Assembly: GCA_025345505.1 (NCBI GenBank)
Contig: JANVCC010000018.1
Coordinates: 8,938,462-9,002,461 of the forward strand
Length of the DNA stretch: 64,000 bases
Source of the DNA: Todiramphus chloris collaris
Lineage: Eukaryota > Chordata > Aves > Coraciiformes > Alcedinidae
Direction: 5' to 3'
Under the pieces are notes generated by a model. The model ran no database searches, was not told the origin of the DNA, and worked only from the letters and a program-made list of their open reading frames with translations. The position numbers and the translations under genes are program-made. This document shows, in pieces, positions 53,478 to 63,861 of the stretch (position 1 is its first letter; each line of letters starts with the position of its first letter).

Positions 53478-53835
53478 GGCCAGGCTCGCCAAGCTGGCCT
53501 TGCCGTGCAGCAGGACGATGGCAGCGCCCTCCTCCCCGCGGCCGCCGCCTCCCCCTTCCTCTCGCTTCTCACAGGGCACCGTGGCGAGCCGGGCCCGCGC
53601 AGGCAGGCGGGCGCGTCCTCCTCTCTCTCAGCACCGGCACCGCGCCTCCGTCCCCCGTCTCCGGGGAGCCCTACGGCCGCAGACGAGCGTCACCGATCCC
53701 GCCGGGCTCGGTCCTTCGCCGGGTAATCGCTGCTGTCGCCGCTGTCGCCGCTGCCGCTCAGCTCACCGGGCCGGACAGACTCCACCGCGCCGCTCCGCGC
53801 CACCACTGCCGCAAGCTGCCGGCCGGCGCCGCTAT
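53478..53835 (-). other. RHOB: RHOB 5' untranslated region
   Basis: GC-rich leader between the TATA-like elements and the ATG, about 330-360 nt depending on which TATA is used. It contains no upstream ATG on the minus strand. A GTG-initiated in-frame extension reaches 53579 (glycine/glutamate-rich), but without an ATG or near-consensus evidence I treat it as untranslated. Confidence 0.7.
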
Positions 53836-53930
53836 TTAAAGGCGCTCGCGACTTTCTTAATATAGCCGGCCAATGCGAAGGCAGGGAGTGAGGTCATCCC
53901 CGGCGGAGAGCGCCGCGATTGGCGGGAGGC
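53832..53930 (-). promoter_or_regulatory. RHOB: RHOB core promoter: two TATA-like elements and two CCAAT boxes
   Basis: On the minus strand there are a TTTAAATAG element (53840-53832), a TATATTA element (53864-53858), an inverted CCAAT box (ATTGG, 53874-53870) and a forward CCAAT (53922-53918). The plus strand of that last box reads ATTGGCGGGA, which also resembles an E2F site. A CRE/AP-1-like TGACCTCA lies at 53896-53889. CCAAT-box/NF-Y control of RHOB by stress, UV and HDAC inhibition is known in mammals. The arrangement here fits a TATA-plus-CCAAT immediate-early promoter, with a start site about 25-30 bases past the TATA used. Confidence 0.8.
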
Positions 53931-54099
53931 TGCGGGCGGGAGGCGGGGCACAGAGGCGTTGCGGGGAGCGGCTCGCGAGCGGCGCCCGGCCCGCGGTGGT
54001 GTCGGGGCTGCGCCGGGGGGTGGCCGCTGGGCGGGGGCCGGGCCAGCGGGGCCGGTGCAGCGGGGCCGGTGGCTCTGGGGCGGCTGGAGCTGGGCTGGG

Positions 54100-54260
54100 G
54101 GCGGCAAGGCAGGGCGGGGCACGGCAGGACGGGCCGGGCTGTGGGGCGGCGGCGCTGTGTGTGGCGGCGAGTGCGGCCGGGCTGTGACTGAGTCTCCGCG
54201 CGGAGCTCATGGCCCTCGGGGGCTGCACCTCCGGAGGAGCCCAGGGTAGGGCCCCCGGCC
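54100..54260 (+). promoter_or_regulatory. Possible divergent (upstream antisense) transcription start region
   Basis: This is the upstream shoulder of the CpG island, read away from RHOB. It is GC-rich without a TATA box and contains an ATG near 54209 and a possible splice donor context (CCCAGGGTAGGG) near 54240-54251. CpG-island promoters commonly fire divergently, so a plus-strand noncoding transcript is plausible. This is inference only; no gene is recognised. Confidence 0.2.
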
Positions 54261-54863
54261 TCGCCGCCGACGAGGCCTTCCCCCTCTTCCCCGCCTCTCC
54301 GGTTTGTGCCGCCCTCCCGGCCCCGGGGTGTCGGCGGCAGAGCAGGGTCGGGCCGGGCCGGGCCGGTCCTTGCCGTGGCCCCTCTTGCGCCGCTCGGCGT
54401 GACCCGTCTTAAGAGGCTTGGCGAGCAACCGAGCAAACCGGAGGGAAAACCGCTGCGTCCTAGATGCGGTCTCTAAAACCCTGGCAAAGTGGAACTGAGG
54501 TTATTGCAGGCAGTTCAATAAAACAAAAGCTTTTGCTGGATGTCAGGGGGAAAAAAGCAGGACTCGACCACTTCCCTTCCTGAAAGGGAAAGAATTCCTC
54601 ACGTTTGAGTCTTTCCTGCCAGCTTTTGGCCAGAGGGGAACGGAGGAACTGCAAACCGGGAGAAGCAGCAGACTTGGACCGACGCTCCCTTTTAGTCTCA
54701 ATTTACAAAGATACGGGACATCACAGTAATGACAAAATGAATGTGGGAAGTAAAGGAGCGCAAAAGCCTGGAGTTTGGGGTAGCTCGGAGGGTAGGGCGT
54801 AAGGCCCTTAACCAGACGGCTCACGCTGGGCCGCTAATAAAGCACTGCACTGTAAAGCCCCGC

Positions 54864-54884
54864 ACCGGTACCGGTACCGGTACC
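54864..54884. repeat. GGTACC short tandem repeat (palindromic)
   Basis: Three tandem GGTACC hexamers (54867-54884) preceded by ACC. The 18-bp core is its own reverse complement. It lies about 1 kb upstream of the RHOB promoter. Confidence 0.95.
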
Positions 54885-55371
54885 ACAGCTATCGCTGTTC
54901 AACTGGGTGTTGGCTCGAGCTGTTTCCCTGCAACAGCCTTCACCTAAACGGTGTCCTAACGGTTGGACGAGGTTGGATCCAAAGTGTCCTCTTTTACTGA
55001 CCAGCGTTGGCATTAGTGATAGAAAACAAAACTGAGTGATTTGAACAACGTGGTTGTTATTAAAAATTGTATTTAAAAATATCCCCTGGAAGACCAAATG
55101 CATCGCCAAGTATATTCAAACTGCCTGGCGAGCTCCCTGCAGCAGACTGTTACACAAGTGTGTGTCAACAGGGCAAGCGGTTCACTTCACGGTTCACTTA
55201 ATCCTGAACACTGAAATACACTTCATCTTCTGTGAGATTTTTGTGCTTCCCATTTCTCCTGTCAAAACAGCATGTTCCTGGATGGTGATGGATGGATTTG
55301 TACCTTCAGCTTACACAGGCTGTACAGCGGATTTTACATGAAGTGAACATAATAAATTCAAACTGATGCTT

Positions 55372-55425
55372 GGGGGGGGGAAGAAAAAAACAAACCAAAA
55401 ACCAAATCAAACCAAACCCAGAAAT
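55372..55425. repeat. G9 run followed by A/C-rich low-complexity tract
   Basis: A run of nine G at 55372-55380 passes directly into AAGAAAAAAAC and CAAACC/AACCAAA-type repeats. Confidence 0.85.
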
Positions 55426-55715
55426 AAAGTGTAGTTGCTGTTCTGCAGCACCTGTGACGGTCTTAACGGGCTACATTTCTGATTTGCGTTGCCCCCCCAC
55501 ATCTGCTGTCACTGCTCACCCTTTCAATTCTTCATGAAAAGAAAAAACAAGTCGCTGGCCGGTCCTTCTGGAGATGGACACTGCCGGCTTGGAGCTGTTT
55601 GCTCCGCAAACGCCATCACAAGCGTGAGGAATCTTTCTGATAGGCAGATAAGAGTTAATTCGCTGTGGAGTAAGTTCTAAACGCATTCGCGGTGGCGAGT
55701 CTCCGGGAGCTGCTC

Positions 55716-55811
55716 GGCGGCGGTAGCCGGTACTGGTTTGGCGGCGGTAGCCGGCACTGGTTTGGCGGCGGTAGCCGGTACTGGTTTGGCGGCGGTAGCC
55801 GGCACTGGTTT
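55716..55811. repeat. Minisatellite, 24-bp unit x 4, with alternating two-unit pattern
   Basis: Four contiguous 24-bp GC-rich units (55716-55739, 55740-55763, 55764-55787, 55788-55811). They are identical except at one position: units 1 and 3 read CCGGTACTGG, and units 2 and 4 read CCGGCACTGG. The array is therefore really two copies of a 48-bp dimer. The unit is a multiple of three, so plus-strand frames read GGGSRYWF/GGGSRHWF and the minus strand KPVPATAA. Those frames start only at GTG or TTG and are not treated as genes. Confidence 0.95.
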
Positions 55812-55994
55812 CCAGCGGAGCCCAGTGCCACCTTGCGGCGGCACCGCCGCGCCCGAGCGACCGCTGCCCGACCCGGCTGGAGAGCTCCGCCTCGGGGGCG
55901 GCACCAGCAAAAGCCGGCAGTGCTTTCTAGATCGTGAGAGGTGCTGCTTATTTAGATATGCTTTTGAATCCGTTTCTGTTTGACTTTCGGATGG

Positions 55995-56786
55995 TGTCAG
56001 GGTTTAGGGTCAGGGCAGCCCACTAGACCTGTAACAGACTCTCTCTGTTAACCCCCCTCCCTTCCCAAACGGGAAGGAGAAAGGGAGAGAGACTGAGCGA
56101 TTAGAAAAGGAAACTAGAACAGCTTTAATGAAAAGGAAATTAATAATAATAGAAATGGACTGTATACAAATATATACAAACCAGTATCGAAGCCAATCCC
56201 CCCAAGGGCGATTATGTCCCCGTCACCACTGATGCTGTGGAGCAGGCACCAGAAGAATCTCAGACTGGGCCCCACAGCAGACTGGAGCTGTGTTCAGGAG
56301 CTGGATTCTGGTACCGGATTCAGGAACACACAGACCAGGACTGAAGGCAGAACGGACAGAGTCCTCCTCAGATTCTCTGAGGAAGAAGCCATCAAAAGAC
56401 CCGAGCCAAACCAAGCAAAGCTGGCAAAACGGGCTGCCAAGATAGGCGAGACCCTCCTGATCCCTCAGCTTTATACCGAATATGCCATCATGGGATGGAA
56501 TAGGTCACTGGTCAGTTTGGGGTCACCTGTCTTATCTGCTTCTCCCTGCAGGCACAGCCTTTTATTTCTACACCCCCCAGCACGGTACACAAGATCCAGC
56601 AGTGGCCTTGGTCTGCACACCAGTCCTTGGCACTAACTCTAAACAGGGGGTGTTATCACTGCTGGAAGCAGACACTGCCTGCAAAAACAGACTGGTAACT
56701 TCAGACAGTGCAGTTAGTTAGAAGAACTGAGCTGAAAAGTAAAGTCACTGAACAGAATGAGTTCTGTTCTCACTCAAACCAGGACA
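55995..56786 (-). mobile_element. Solo LTR of an endogenous retrovirus (ERVL-like)
   Basis: Read on the minus strand it begins TGTCCTGGTTTGAGTG and ends AACCCTGACA, giving the TGTC...GACA termini typical of LTRs, over 792 bases. An ATTAAA polyadenylation signal lies near 56124-56130 (minus). The flanking five bases are GATGG and GGTGG, an imperfect 5-bp target duplication as expected for ERVL-type insertion. No internal gag/pol or partner LTR is present, so it is a recombined solo LTR. The TGTCCTGGTTTGA start is a common avian LTR type; the class assignment is from memory. Open frames inside it are not genes. Confidence 0.85.
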
Positions 56787-59714
56787 GGTGGCATGAGGAA
56801 TCATGCCTGTTTGTTTAGTTTTGTCCTTTCATGAGCAAAACACTTAATTAATAGAAAAATCAAATCATCCGAGTGAGCAAGAGATTGATCATCTTGTCTG
56901 TCCATGCCATGGAAGCTAGGGAAATACGCAGCTTGCTCGTTCCAAAGCACAGGGCTCTCTTGTTCACCCAGAGTGCTGCTGGCAATTGGGCGTGGGGAAG
57001 GCAAACCAAGTGGCCCACATCCATACGCTTTAACTCCTTTAGGCTTCAAAGCTGGGTGGCATCATCCAATCTGTCTACTGGTCTCAACTTCCAAACTATG
57101 CCAAGGAAATACCCTACAAAGGTCCAACTAACCCAAGTCAAACCCATAGCATCTTCACCTAATCGAACCGCACGGATACAGTTCCAGCACCTAGTTATGG
57201 TCTGAGCCATAACTGCTTAACTGTCTGGTGAAGTCTTGCACACAGCTACGCTGAAGGCCAAGGGCCAATATTTCATCTCTCAGCTTGCAAGAAAGATGAC
57301 AGCAAAGGGTACTTCCTTGACCTAGGGTTCCAAATGCTTTATTATTTTTTATTTTCAGAGGCTTTGTGTATCGGGAGACCCCAGCCCTGTGACTCAATTA
57401 GTCTGAGGTTGTTCTCATTTCACTGTACAATGGACTCTATAGGGAATATCTATCATTGTGATTATCACACATTTAAACTTAACTGTGTAAAACCTGGGAC
57501 TTGATCATGGCCCGCGTTTCATACTTACTGCAAATTTGCTATGTGCCACCTTTCCCCTGCAGTGGATTTAGGCCATAAATACCAGTTTACTGTGTGGTAG
57601 CTACACTGAGCTAAGTGGAAGAGAGGAGGCCCTTAATTTATATTACCTTTTCAGTTATATATACTTACTTCTCTTCTCTGGAGCATTCTTTCTTCAACCC
57701 ATACACAAGAGCATGAAGTGAGCCAGTGTCAAGAACAGTGGAAATTGGGGGTAGACTTGTAGGTAGGAATCCTCTTCCCGCTTGGATCGATGCATCAGGG
57801 ATGATGGGTATCTGACCAGCGTGGCAGTGCTGCGAGCGCAGCAGACAAGAGGCACAGCAGCAGTACTGTAAATGAGCACAGTGGATAATAATCTGTGGAA
57901 GTTTCCTTCTTGGAGTGTTGACTGAGAGCAGAGGTGGAAAACCTGGAAACAAAATAATGAGAAGAGGCCCTGTGATGAGGCTTTTTCCTCTCCTTGGGGA
58001 ATTTTGTATAGGAATGATTCTTTATTCAAGCGTGGTCATGGTCTGGAAGGCACCAAGGAATGTAGCCAACTCACGTATTTTACAGCTGAATTTGAACTTT
58101 ATGTTGTAGCTTTTATATTTACTCATCAAATTTACATCGTATGCTAAACTATACTTATCTTAAGCAAGCTGAAACTTCACTTCCAGTTATCCCTTAGTGT
58201 GCACTCTCTAAGCAGAGAGTGGTTCTGCACCACGTACATCTGTATGATTGATGAAGAAAGTATGAAGCGGAAGAAAGAAGACACCACTTCTTTGCTTTCA
58301 TTGCCTGTGCTGGTGGTTTCGAGATTAAAACTCATCCTTTTGTTTTTCACTTGATTTAATCCAATTGGCATTTTCTGTTGCTGAGAAGACAATTCCAGTC
58401 AATTACTGGAGATTGTTTCCAGATTATATTCTCCCCCTGCTCTTTTTGCTACACAGATTTTCTAAAGGCCACGTCTGTAACTCAGATAATTTGTGTTCAA
58501 GCAGAAATCTGTACCAAAAGCGTGAAAGCTCAGTGGGGAAGCTAATCTTTCTCCTTTTTGTCAGTAAGTAGGCAAGTAAGTACATTGCCTGCTGTGGCAT
58601 AACATGCTGAGGGAGCTGTGCGTGCCAGTGAAGGCATACTGAGTCCTGCATGCTGGCTTGTGCTGTAATGCTAGCAACAAGCATCCTGCAGTCCTTGTGC
58701 AAGCAGAGCTTCTTGGTGAAGTAAGGAAAGCAAGAGCTAGCTATACATGAGTGTTTTACAGGCTAGTGTGAAAAAGCTCTGAATAGATGTGGGAGGGCAG
58801 GCAGAAATGGTAAATATCTATCTCTCTAAGCTGCTAAGAATTTCTGGCATATATGGGAACCAGGCCACTTGTTGTGTGTCACAGCAGGTCCATTGCTTTC
58901 CAGTGTCCATGAAGAAAAACAGAATTTAACTCCCAGGTCTCCTTGTGATCATTGTTCTCAGCAGCAAAGCCAGAGGGATCAGAATGCCAAAGCACAAAAA
59001 GAGAAGGTGAAAAAGACCTGTGTATTTTCATACAGAGGCTTATGCTAAGTACAGTAAATGTGAAAGCACATCAAAAAAGAAATGCCTTCATGATCCTGGT
59101 GTTATATGGGACTTACTGGCACTTCCCTTCCAAGGAATAAGTGGGGCACGTCAGAAGCTGATGGCTTTAATTCTGTCAAGTTCCTATGGCAAGACTGTCA
59201 GATTCATACTTGAACAGGACTCAGGAAATACGGTCTCGCAAAGTGAAATGCGACAACCACAGAAAACTGAAGTGGCCTCAGGTCTCCAGCTGGCTACAAA
59301 TTAAACAAAAACAAGCACCTCAACCCTAGGCTAAAAGTTTTAGACCTAAAAACCCTCATCATAGTTGAAGAACTCATCTGTAGCTCTATGAAATAAATGG
59401 GCTGACCACATAACTGTAGTAATCAGCAGTTATGTATCTGCATCACCAGTAATGCCTTTTGGAAGCAGTTCTCTCTGCAGACACCAAATTAATCTACCCT
59501 CAGTTCCATTTGTTCTCAGTTTTTACTGGTTGCAGATACCTCACAGTCTTTGTCTACCAGGAAAATTGAGACAGAGACAGTAGAAATTACTTGTGTAATG
59601 CTGACAAGATAGCAGGGAATTCAGTCTTCAGCTCTGGAGTTCAAGATAGTATCCTTAACACTGGACAGTTCTTTCTCTTTAGACTCCAGTCTGTAGACTT
59701 CATTTCACTACTTT
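56787..59714. other. Intergenic, no recognised gene
   Basis: AT-rich sequence between the solo LTR and the CR1 at 59.7 kb. Only short random frames; no mobile element recognised. Confidence 0.55.
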
Positions 59715-59895
59715 AAGGATGATCAGACACTGGAAGAGATTGGCTAGAGAGGCTGTGGAGTCTCCATCCTGAGAGATATTCGAAACCCAACTGAACACAG
59801 TCCTGAGCAGCCTGCTGTAGCCAATCCTGCTCTGAGCAGGGCAGGCTGGAGTAGATAATCCCTTCCCACCTCATCCATTCTTGGATTCTGCAGTC
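59715..59895 (+). mobile_element. CR1 LINE 3' end, diverged
   Basis: Reads CAGACACTGGAAGAGATTGG, GTGGAGTCTCCATCCTGAG, GAGCAGCCTGCTGTAGCC, CTGGAGTAGATAATCCCTTC and TTCTTGGATTCTGCAG. Confidence 0.85.
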
Positions 59896-60229
59896 CATTT
59901 TTCTCTGACACCTAGGCAGATCTGGGAAGGGGTGTCTGGCAAGTCTACTGCTGTTTTGCACTCTGGTACTGTCAGCCCCCTCCAGGTAGTTCAGCACAGG
60001 ATGAGTCTTTCGCAGTAGGAACAAGGAAATTTCTAAACATGCTGCAATTTCCTAGTGAATTGTGTAACTTCCACTTTATTCCCAATAAAGTAGGTTTCTT
60101 AAAAAAACAATTAAGTCATCAGGTTCTCTTCGTAGATTGGATGGCTATATTAAGAACCATCAACCTATTCCTTTAAATACTGTGGTCATCATGATAGTAT
60201 TTGAAGAGTGGTGGTAAGTTCTCTCTGCG

Positions 60230-60460
60230 GGGTAACCAGTGACCTAAGGAAGATGAGGTGGCAACAATATTAGAAGAAACCAATGTAATACTGAACATCA
60301 AGGAAGAGAAGAAGGTTGATGCTGGAAATTACTATCCTGTAAGTCTTACAAACTTCTATCTCATATAAATTACCTGTGAATATCTGAAGACTTAGAACAC
60401 TTTCATAACTCCCACATGACAACAGGTTTATGAGCAAAAGCAGCATGGGCTTACACGGGA
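60230..60460 (+). mobile_element. Possible ancient CR1/LINE coding-region remnant
   Basis: GAAATTACTATCCTGTAAGT, CTTACAAACTTC and AAAAGCAGCATGGGCTTACA resemble the order of an old CR1 reverse-transcriptase region. The frame is destroyed. Weak call. Confidence 0.35.
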
Positions 60461-60981
60461 TAGCTATTGCCATTGATAGAGTTCCATTAGCAGACCATGG
60501 CAGGAAAAATGTAGTTAATAAAACCGATTTGGGTAGTTGTTCAGCACAGTGTTTTATACTCCATCTCACTCACAAAATTAAGTCATTCAATCTAGAAAAC
60601 GAAATCTGTTATGGACTGAACAATGACCATAAACAATGTCTGAGATGATAAAACAGAAATACAGGGCACTGTGAGAGTCTTGGTTGCATCTGGACTTGGC
60701 TTATACCTTCATTTTGTGATCTATAATAATAGTCAGGAGCAAGGTTCTCACAATTGCAGTTATCAAGAAATTAAATTTGCATATATCAAAGAAATTATAG
60801 GGCATAAAAATAGAGAACAAACTTAAGATGGGAGTGTGTAGAGAAAAAAAAAGATAAAGGGAAGAATTCTAAACTGGTGGGATTTCTCTCTTCTCCTTCT
60901 ACTCTGGACAAAAGCTAAAAATAATTTTAAAAGCTCAGCATGGGAATAATCCATTTTGTACTTCATCTTGATTTTCAAGGT

Positions 60982-61557
60982 ATGGCTGCTGTTAGGAGAA
61001 AGCTAACTGTAGTTGGAGATGACTGCTGTGGTAAGACATGTCTTTTTTTTGCCCTGTGTCACAAGCAGCTTCCCAAGTCCTACAAGACAACTCTGTGTGA
61101 TGCTTACACCACTGCCACAGAGGTAGATGGGAAAGAGATTGAACTAATTCTCTTTGATGTGGCAGAGAAGAATCAAGTCGGTTACCAAAATCTCTGCTCA
61201 GTGTTCTGCAAGGACACCAACATTATTTTAATGTGCTTCTCCATGGACGGGCCTGACTCACAGCAAAGCGTCCTCATTTTTGGGTTCCAGAAATCAAAGC
61301 GTTCTGCCCCACAGTGCCTATTATTCTGGTGGCTACCAAAATAGAATTAAGGGGTGATGAAGGTATTAAGAAACTAACTACTCCAGGCAATGAGCCAATT
61401 AACACTAGAGAAGGAAAAGCTTTAGCTGCCAGCATTGGGGCATATGCTTACCTGGAGTGTTCTGCCAAGACAAAAGAAGGTGTCGATACAGCCCTGGAGA
61501 TTATTAGCCAATGTTCATTAAATGCAAAAAGGAAGAGAAAGAGGCACTATAGGTGAT
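60982..61557 (+). pseudogene. Intronless degraded copy of a RHOA/B/C-type GTPase (processed pseudogene, closest to RHOB)
   Basis: Seen: an ATG opens MAAVRRKLTVVGDDCCGKTC and runs through EVDGKEIEL and IILMCFSMDGPDS. A one-base deletion near 61276-61280 shifts frame. The Rho match then continues with WVPEIKAFCPTVPIILVATK (read in the shifted frame) and [15 protein letters not shown], ending in a basic tail KRKRKR and a stop with no CaaX box. The unshifted frame hits TAG at 61342. Broken residues: G14 is D, A15 is C, the switch II DTAGQE is replaced and about two codons longer, and there is a codon loss near 61380. About half the residues match RHOB. VVGD, WVPE, LVA-K and [14 protein letters not shown] fit RHOB better than RHOA or RHOC. 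No introns, poly-A tail or target duplication are visible, so an old retrocopy or an old duplicate both remain possible. It is divergently oriented to RHOB, 7.5 kb away. Confidence 0.85.
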
Positions 61558-63861
61558 GCCACATTTTATAAGAGGAGTGAACATTACTGTTGGATTTCAT
61601 CAGGTGGAAAGGTAAGATGTCTTTGTTGCTGTTGTGTGGGTGCTATAAGGGATGCTTTTATGTTACAGGAGAGGGAAAAATCCTTTATATCTTCAAAGTG
61701 TCACACCTGAAAAATGGGATTTGTTGCTTTCTCCACCTCCAAATCAGGCTGAAGAGCACAATTCCAGATTTGAGCTGAGTACTGGTCTTGAGAAATGGCA
61801 ATGACCAAGCTACAGTTCTCCACAGTGGTTTTTGGTCAAGGGAGATACACATAGACTAGGACAGGAACCTAAACCAGCACTACTGGCACAAGCATAAGAA
61901 CTTGCTTAGTGGCAAGCAGCTGTGCTGACAAGGTTTCCCAGTGTGCACTCCCTTCCATACACTTCCTTGAAGGATGTCCTTAGGGAAGGGTGTCACCACA
62001 CAGCTATCCAATAGTCTGCTGTGCTAATAGCAAGGGGTTTCTGACTGGTAGAACAGGTCTGACTTTCTTTGGGATTCATTCATAGAGCTGGCCTGGGCTT
62101 GGTTCCATAAATGCATCAGGAATGCATCATATAGTATAGGGCACAATGAAAGCAGTGCTATCTCCACCTTTTCTTCAGGCACAGGTAAACTAACTGGCAT
62201 AAAACAGCCTGGCTGTGGGGTAGGATAATCCAGTTCTTGATAGAATTCCTACTTTGAAAGCAGAGAAGTAAAAACACCAGACCAGTTTCTAAACCTCTTT
62301 GTCCTTATGATCTGAATGTATCTTAACTCTTCCTGTCTTTCCTTAGCACTTGCAGGCAGAAGAAGTAAAGGGAATGCCAACAACCACGCTCTCAGCTTTG
62401 CAAGTCATCGACAGTCTGGAAAGAGACTGAGACATGCTGTCAACCTAAGCAGAAAATCTAAGGGAATCAGAGAGATGGACCAAAATGGAAAGACTCTTGG
62501 TGTATCTCCATACTCGTCCCTTGTGTGAAGCACTGATTGCTGGCAGCCCAAGGAACTGAGTTATGGACAGACATTAAAGGCACAAGTCTGGAAGTGGGCT
62601 AATAATGTAACTGCAGGATTTGAAGTCACATGCTGTAACACAGTAAGTGGACAGAGAAACATTTTAAGGTAAACCTCTTCTGATCCTGAAGTAAAGGTAT
62701 TGAGCCTAACTGTCATTACCTAGGAGAACACAGAACATCACTCTCTATTGCTGACTTCCTCGGTGCTGGTTTCATCTGGCAGCTTGGTTACAGTTTCCCA
62801 GGGGGAAATAAGAATAAATAGAATTTCTATGCTTCCTGGAGCTGTGCACTTAGCAAAGTTTACATTTCCAAAAGTACCTTTCTTCCAAGAATCTCTGAGC
62901 TCTTTTCAACATGAATTACCAACCCACCTCTTACTGATAAGTAGGCGTTATTTCCATTTTCAAAACTGGGAAACTTAAACTGCTGCCTAAAGTCACAGTG
63001 AACCATCTACTTCTTGGAGCTTTCTTTATCTTGGCTTGTTTTCCATGCCCTTTCCCTTTTGCCTCCTGGGCCATTCATAACCTCAATTTCCTCTCCTCTC
63101 TGTCTACAATGATCCCTTCAATGGAACCTGATATTGTACTCAAACTTTAAAACTCTTCTCCCCATGCAACTTGGATGTGAGCATGTGTTGTGCCTAAGTG
63201 CTTCCCTGATTCAGGTAATAACATACATTAGTGCATTTCCAAGAGCTGTACTTATGTAGATAGGTTTAAGTTGTTATTTCCATTTTATATGTGTATGTGT
63301 GGGTGGGGAGGATTAGACTGCAGATAAGTGAAAGAACACAGGTGTCTCAGGTGCCTCTGATGTGGGGTAGTTTTGTAAAGACACCAAGCACTTACAAGTA
63401 TTTTCCCCCAGAAGGGTGCTTTGTTCAAGATAAGGGTAACTGCTTTCACTCCCGATATTCACTGTATGTAACTCTAAATTAAACTGTTGTCTCACTGATC
63501 TTAGTTTCTATTTCTTAACATTAACCTTTTTATCGCTGTTCTGTGAAATAAAATGTCCACATTCTGTTTCCACCATATACTCCTCTGCAACTGGAAAAAA
63601 GAAATCCGTGGGAGGTTTTCCATCATCCTTTCGCTAAAGCTGTATAAATTATCTTTTTGTCACTTGCGTAAAAAATCCAAATGCTCTTCCTCTTTGCCTC
63701 TCAAAGCACTCTTGCAAGTGCAGGGTACTATTTGGAGGTTTGAGAAATCCGTCGGACAGTTGTCCATATTTTAGGACATCTGGCTCCCACGAGAAATCAC
63801 AGACTGGGTAGATTTGTTCTTCGTATTTTAGCATTGGCCTGCGATTCAGAAAGAAGGGGAT
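61558..63861. other. Intergenic, no recognised gene
   Basis: Follows the Rho pseudogene. No poly-A tail or recognisable 3'UTR of the parent gene is visible directly after it. Only short random frames up to the LTR at the window end. Confidence 0.55.

Larger units (their letters stand above)
52350..54440. promoter_or_regulatory. CpG island spanning the RHOB CDS, 5' end and promoter
   Basis: Dense CpG and high GC begin within the proximal 3'UTR, cover the whole RHOB coding region and extend about 600 bases upstream of the TATA elements, then drop sharply near 54440. The surrounding desert is AT-rich and CpG-poor. Boundaries were judged by eye. Confidence 0.85.
54441..55994. other. RHOB upstream flank
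   Basis: Contains the GGTACC repeat, the G9/A-C-rich tract and the 24-bp minisatellite set in a second small GC/CpG-rich patch at about 55680-55930. No gene is recognised. Confidence 0.6.

Noticed and set aside
53478..53579. 34-codon in-frame N-terminal extension of RHOB
   Set aside because: It begins at GTG, not ATG; RHOB proteins start at MAAIRKK, and the ATG at 53477 has a strong context.
53100..53726. 208-codon plus-strand frame antisense to RHOB
   Set aside because: Shadow of the GC-rich RHOB coding strand; no recognised domain.
53857..54436. Several 90-180 codon frames on both strands in the CpG island
   Set aside because: Low stop frequency expected from extreme GC; arginine/proline/glycine-rich low-complexity products.
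55692..55983. Frames over the minisatellite encoding GGGSRYWF-type repeats
   Set aside because: They start at GTG or TTG; the periodicity arises because the 24-bp unit is divisible by three. No independent coding evidence.
56214..56636. 140-codon plus-strand frame
   Set aside because: Lies wholly within the solo LTR, antisense to it.
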